Positions 60,555 through 64,000 of a stretch of 64,000 nt of DNA are shown here, piece by piece. A model generated the notes under the pieces. That model had not been told where the DNA came from. It saw only the letters and a list, made by a program, of their open reading frames with translations, and did not search any database. Numbering within the stretch: the stretch's first letter is position 1; every line of letters begins with the position of its first letter. Source of the DNA: Tetragonia tetragonoides. Taxonomy: Eukaryota > Streptophyta > Magnoliopsida > Caryophyllales > Aizoaceae. The DNA lies in NCBI GenBank assembly GCA_038025085.1, contig CM076146.1:15722001-15786000 (forward strand), given 5' to 3'. The translations under genes and the position numbers were made by a program.

Positions 60555-60745
60555 GATTTGGAGGGAACGTGAAAATTTGGAGGGAATGTGAAAATATTAG
60601 GAAGGAAAGTAAAAAAATAGGGAGGGAAAGTGGTAATATTGGGAGGGAAATTGGAAATTTGGGAGGGGAAATGGAATTTTGGGTGGAAAAGTTGAAACGT
60701 TGAGAGGGAAAGGGTAAATTTTAGGTGGGAATGTGAAAATGTTAG
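60555..60745. repeat. ~20-bp minisatellite (TTGGGAGGGAAAYTGGAA-like)
   Basis: About nine imperfect units of 19-21 bp such as ATTTGGAGGGAATGTGAAA. Open frames on both strands here (60446-60703 plus, 60464-60790 minus) are products of the repeat. Confidence 0.8.
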
Positions 60746-61699
60746 ATATTTTATTTTACTAGATTGAAATTTCAATTTTTTGGTATACAATATTTAATAT
60801 TATATTTTTTATATTAAAATTTTAAATTTAGTAAATATTTAATTGCTCAACAAGTGCCAATTATAAGTTTATAACTCATCCAATCATTTTATTCAATTAT
60901 GATGTTAACTAGTTACATTCCCGTGCGATGCATGGTTTGTATTATAATATTAAATAAAATATTTTTATATGTACAAATTTTTAAGATATTTTTCGCATAT
61001 CTCATATCTGGATACAAAAATCATTTTCTATAAACATTTCGCTTAATATGGTGCAAACCATATTGCATCAATTTTAGGACAAAATAAAAATATACAATTT
61101 CTCAGTTTATCGTTTTGAAGATATAAATCCGCTGGTTTGTGTAGCCTAACTTGTTTATTATTTTTATTGCAATTTATTCCAATATCTGGTGTCCAATATC
61201 TAGTAGAAAATATTACTACCACTACTATCGCATACTACTATTATTTTTATACTGCAATTTACTCTAGTATCCAGCCCAATAAAAAAAACATAAGTATCAA
61301 ATGGATGCATTAAAATTAAGTTTAAAGTTTTAGAATTGGAACTCTGAATCGATAATCCCAAGTCAAAACTAAAATTTCAATTTGAATGTCAAACTAAATG
61401 TTCACTCCAAATCGAATAGTTTGATTTGGCTCAGTACAGATTTTGTACTTAATCCTAAAGAGTTTCAACAATAACAATACATCAATTTTTCAAAGTACAT
61501 TAATTAACCACTTAATAGTGAAACTAATTAAATTAACAACATACATTGAATCATGAGTTAATAATGTTTGGATCAATTCAAAGTATTAATGTACTGCATT
61601 ATTAATTGTTAGTATAACTTGGATTACATATGTCAACTAATGATGATAGAAACGCCTATGTGGATGCCTACGTGTCCTTCTAGCAAGTGTGCTTATTCA

Positions 61700-61701
<2 letters not shown>

Positions 61702-61747
<46 letters not shown>
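61702..61747. repeat. (AT)n microsatellite
   Basis: About 23 TA units near the right end of the hAT element. Confidence 0.95.
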
Positions 61748-61748
<1 letters not shown>

Positions 61749-62765
61749 CATAACTGAATAGATCAACTAAGACTCAATGGTTATACCGGATTATGAGTTC
61801 TGATTTCTCTAGTCATTATAATAAAGTATTTGCTTGTTATTAAAAATTGTGACTCAAATCTGTCCGACCCATATCTGACCCGAAACAACATGACCCGAAT
61901 CGACCCGTACCCAAATATACCCGAGCCGACCCGAACCGGAACCGAAAATAGTGCATCATAACCCAATTCAACCCGAACCGATATGGCCCGAACTGGATTC
62001 ACCCGACCCGAAAACAACATGAACCGAATCAACCCGAACCCAAATGTACCCGAACCAACCCGAACCCGAACCGAAAATAGAGATAACCCGAATCAAACTT
62101 AACCGAAATGACCCGACCCGAACCCGACCCAAATGACCCGTTTGCCAGGTCTACTTGCACATAGACTTCCCAACTGGGGGCTTTTTCAGAATGACTCGGT
62201 TCTTTCTCCGCTACGTTCCAATTTGTCCATTTCGTCCCCATACCTTAAGTTAGGATATTTTGTACCGCTGCATCAACATCCTAGCTCCTCGAGTAGGTCA
62301 TAATCATCAAGATCCACACATCAAAGTGGGGGCTGACTCTCCCTTGACTGTACCCAGTCTTTTCCACTTGTCTCTTACTCTGCCAAGATCACCACAAGAA
62401 CGAAATTCTTGATCACAAATTTTTTTCCCATATGAAGACCCTCTTCAGATCCTATAGGAGAGTCGTGCATGTTAGGCTAGGCCGCATGGAGCTGTGAGTC
62501 AATAGAGTCTGCATACATCATATTTGCATAAGTACTAGAGTCGCCTTCAAAGGCATGCATGTGTACATAATTTCTCAGTGCCTTGAGTCCATGCGTTTTT
62601 ACATGTCAATCCCCTGGTGGCCCATGCATATTACTATGTCAAGTCTTGTGCATCTTGTCATGGTCAGTCGGGCATGCCTATTGCATCTTTCCCCTATGTG
62701 AATATCTTGACTACAGGTTTGAGTCTACCCGCTCTCCATTGAAACCAGCAAGCCCGGAACTCAGT

Positions 62766-62890
62766 ATTCAACACACAATCAAGCTCGTAAGCAACCTCCC
62801 GACAACAATCAAGAACGGGAGCAAACATCCAATGGTAATCAAGGGGGGAAGCAACCTTCCGACTACAACAAAGAATGGAAATGACCTTCC
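62766..62890 (+). repeat. ~30-bp tandem repeats
   Basis: About four units encoding, by chance or descent, SNLPTTIKNG-like decapeptides in the 62583-63083 frame. I see no further support for a protein. Confidence 0.6.
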
Positions 62891-63056
62891 AACAACAGCC
62901 AAGCGCGCTCGAACGGCCCCCTTGGCTCACAAATTCAAAATTCAACAGTTGGCCCATTTTTACGGTATCGTCTACTATTGGGTAAGACTAACTCGTTTCT
63001 TTTGCAGGCCCCCCAAATGCACAAGCCATGTACTTTCTGGCACTATTCACTCATTT

Positions 63057-63620
63057 GTGTCAGTCAATGATCGCTTAAACTAGTGCGGTTAAACTGTCCT
63101 TTTAATTTGAGACTGCAAAATTGTGTCAGTCAATGATCGCTTAAGCTAGTGCGTTTAAACTGACCTTTTCATTCAAGGTCACAAAATTGTATCAGTTAAT
63201 GATCGCTTAAGATAGTGCGGTTAAACTGGCCTTTTCATTCAAGGTCACAAAATTATGTCAGTCAATGATCGCTTAAGCTAGTGCGGTTAAATTGACCTTT
63301 TCATTCAAGGTCACAAAATTATGTCAGTCATTGATCGCTTAAGTTAGTGCGGTTAAACTAACCTTTTCATTCAAGGTCACAAATTTGTGTTAGTCAATGA
63401 TCGCTTAAACTAGTGCGGTTAAACTGTTCTTTTATTCAAGGCTACTCCACTTGTGTCATTCAATGATCGCTTAAGCTATTGCGGTTAAACTGTCCTTTTT
63501 CTACGAGGATACTCATTTTGTGTCAGTCAATGATTGCTTAAACTGTTGCGGTTATACTGTCCTTTATTTTTTTATATGTTTCAGTTAATGATTGCTTAAG
63601 CAATTGCATTTAAACTGTTC
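63057..63620 (+). repeat. ~67-bp tandem repeats (long array) in Tat tail
   Basis: Eight or more units of GTCAGTCAATGATCGCTTAA plus GCTAGTGCGGTTAAACTGAC and a TTTTCATTCAAGGTCACAAA spacer. The last two units match the end of the 52.7-kb array (TGTTTCAGTYAATGATTGCTT), so the arrays are homologous and differ in copy number. Confidence 0.92.
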
Positions 63621-63625
63621 ATATG

Positions 63626-64000
63626 TGTAGACACCAAAAATTGTGTCTATGATAAGTCCCCGTAAAAACCCGATGATGAAAGAATTGGATTTTGCTCGAA
63701 CATGGGTTGCGAGAATAATTGCTCTGATGATTAGCCCAGTTCATTTGAATTAACCATGGGAAGCCTTTTGTACAGGTGATCCAAGCCAGTTGGACTCAAT
63801 TTAATTGGAGTCCAAAGCTGAGAGATAGGCCTCTTTGAACCTAAGGGTCCGAAAGGGAACCCAAACCCATGAGTCAACCCTTATTCAAATAAGGAAACTC
63901 AGTCAATCGCACGTGGACCCCCTCGGAAAAGCCTCCCCCGCTTGAGAAAACAGTCAGGCGCCTATACAGGCACGCCGCTCCAGGTCCAAGCGACCACGCT
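63626..64000 (+). repeat. Tat LTR of family A (cut by the window end)
   Basis: It starts TGTAGACACC and follows the LTR at 8071 closely (AACCCGATGATGAAAG, TTGCTCTGATGATTAGCC, GGCACGCCGCTCCAGGTCCA). No PPT precedes it; it abuts CTGTTCATATG. In the homologous tail at 52911 the sequence runs on without an LTR, so this is the left end of a separate insertion or a solo LTR. Confidence 0.85.

Larger units (their letters stand above)
58048..62153. mobile_element. hAT-type DNA transposon, non-autonomous, 4.1 kb
   Basis: The terminal inverted repeats are TAGACCTGGCAA (58048-58059) and TTGCCAGGTCTA (62142-62153). They are flanked by a perfect 8-bp target duplication CTTGCACA (58040-58047 and 62154-62161), diagnostic for hAT. 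Subterminal ACCCGAACC/GACCCG-type repeats fill both ends (58060-58320 and 61858-62140). No transposase domain (BED finger, hATC dimerisation motif) is visible inside, so mobility would depend on another copy. The interior holds a (TTTA)n tract, a ~20-bp minisatellite, an apparent minus-strand leader and an (AT)n tract. Confidence 0.9.
62162..63625 (+). other. Tail of the gag-only Tat element, right of the hAT insertion
   Basis: Resumes the interrupted element. A PPT-like ATCAAAGTGGGGGCTG (62320-62335) is not followed by an LTR. ~30-bp repeats (AAGCAACCTTCCGACAACAA-like) lie at 62766-62890. GGCTCACAAATTCAAAATTC near 62923 matches GGCCCACAAATTCAAATTCA at 52313, showing homology to the tail left of 53341. 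Confidence 0.65.

Noticed and set aside
60900..61000. CCCGTGCGATGCATGG motif as a transposon end
   Set aside because: Such motifs are common in plant repeats, but no partner end or target duplication was found inside the hAT element.
63626..64000. 3' LTR of the Tat element that starts at 8071
   Set aside because: There is no PPT before it, the homologous site at 52911 is empty, and it differs from the 8071 LTR at many positions.

Overview
This window looks like plant nuclear DNA, probably from a eudicot with a repeat-rich genome. It is AT-rich and carries Ty3/gypsy elements of the Tat clade (archaeal-type second RNase H, tRNA-Arg primer site), Ty1/copia, LINE, hAT, CACTA-like, MULE/FAR1-like and Tourist-like sequences, plus introns with plant-type GT/AG borders. 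I cannot name the species. Almost nothing is an ordinary host gene. The best candidate is a small B3-domain gene at 45.2-45.8 kb.

Layout: 1-7 kb is mostly intergenic, with an (AT)n tract and a possible 5' gene remnant. 7.0-8.07 kb is a miniature or deleted copia element, cut by a Tat-clade element whose 1.58-kb LTR starts at 8071. That element has a tRNA-Arg-type PBS, a 69-bp repeat array in its leader, and a decayed gag-pol up to 16.45 kb. From 17.0 to 24.1 kb come three blocks of minus-strand genes resembling plant mobile domain (PMD) proteins, antisense to the retroelements. The last block lies just upstream of a polypurine tract and a plus-strand LTR (24.39-25.19 kb).

25.2-29.1 kb holds an LTR-like remnant and a 5'-truncated LINE with poly(A). 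29.5-32.1 kb is a FAR1/MULE-type pseudogene. 32.1-43.2 kb is a mosaic: a 295-bp MITE, a perfect head-to-tail duplication of 2,342 bp, a 166-bp satellite-like array and a 54-bp array. Single copies of both array motifs lie inside the duplicated unit. A TATA-containing module recurs four times. 43.6-48.35 kb holds an unknown spliced gene, the B3 gene and a Ulp1-protease-like pseudogene interrupted by a CACTA-like end.

49.3-51.1 kb is LTR-like. 51.1-53.3 kb is the tail of another Tat-type element (antisense PMD fragment, ~67-bp tandem repeats, PPT), followed by an LTR at 53341, a gag-only internal region (55.8-56.8 kb), a 4.1-kb hAT element with perfect 8-bp target duplications (58048-62153), more of the same tail, and finally a second 1.58-kb-family LTR that starts at 63626 and runs off the window. 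The picture is of nested insertions, with recurrent antisense PMD genes facing the 3' LTRs of Tat elements.
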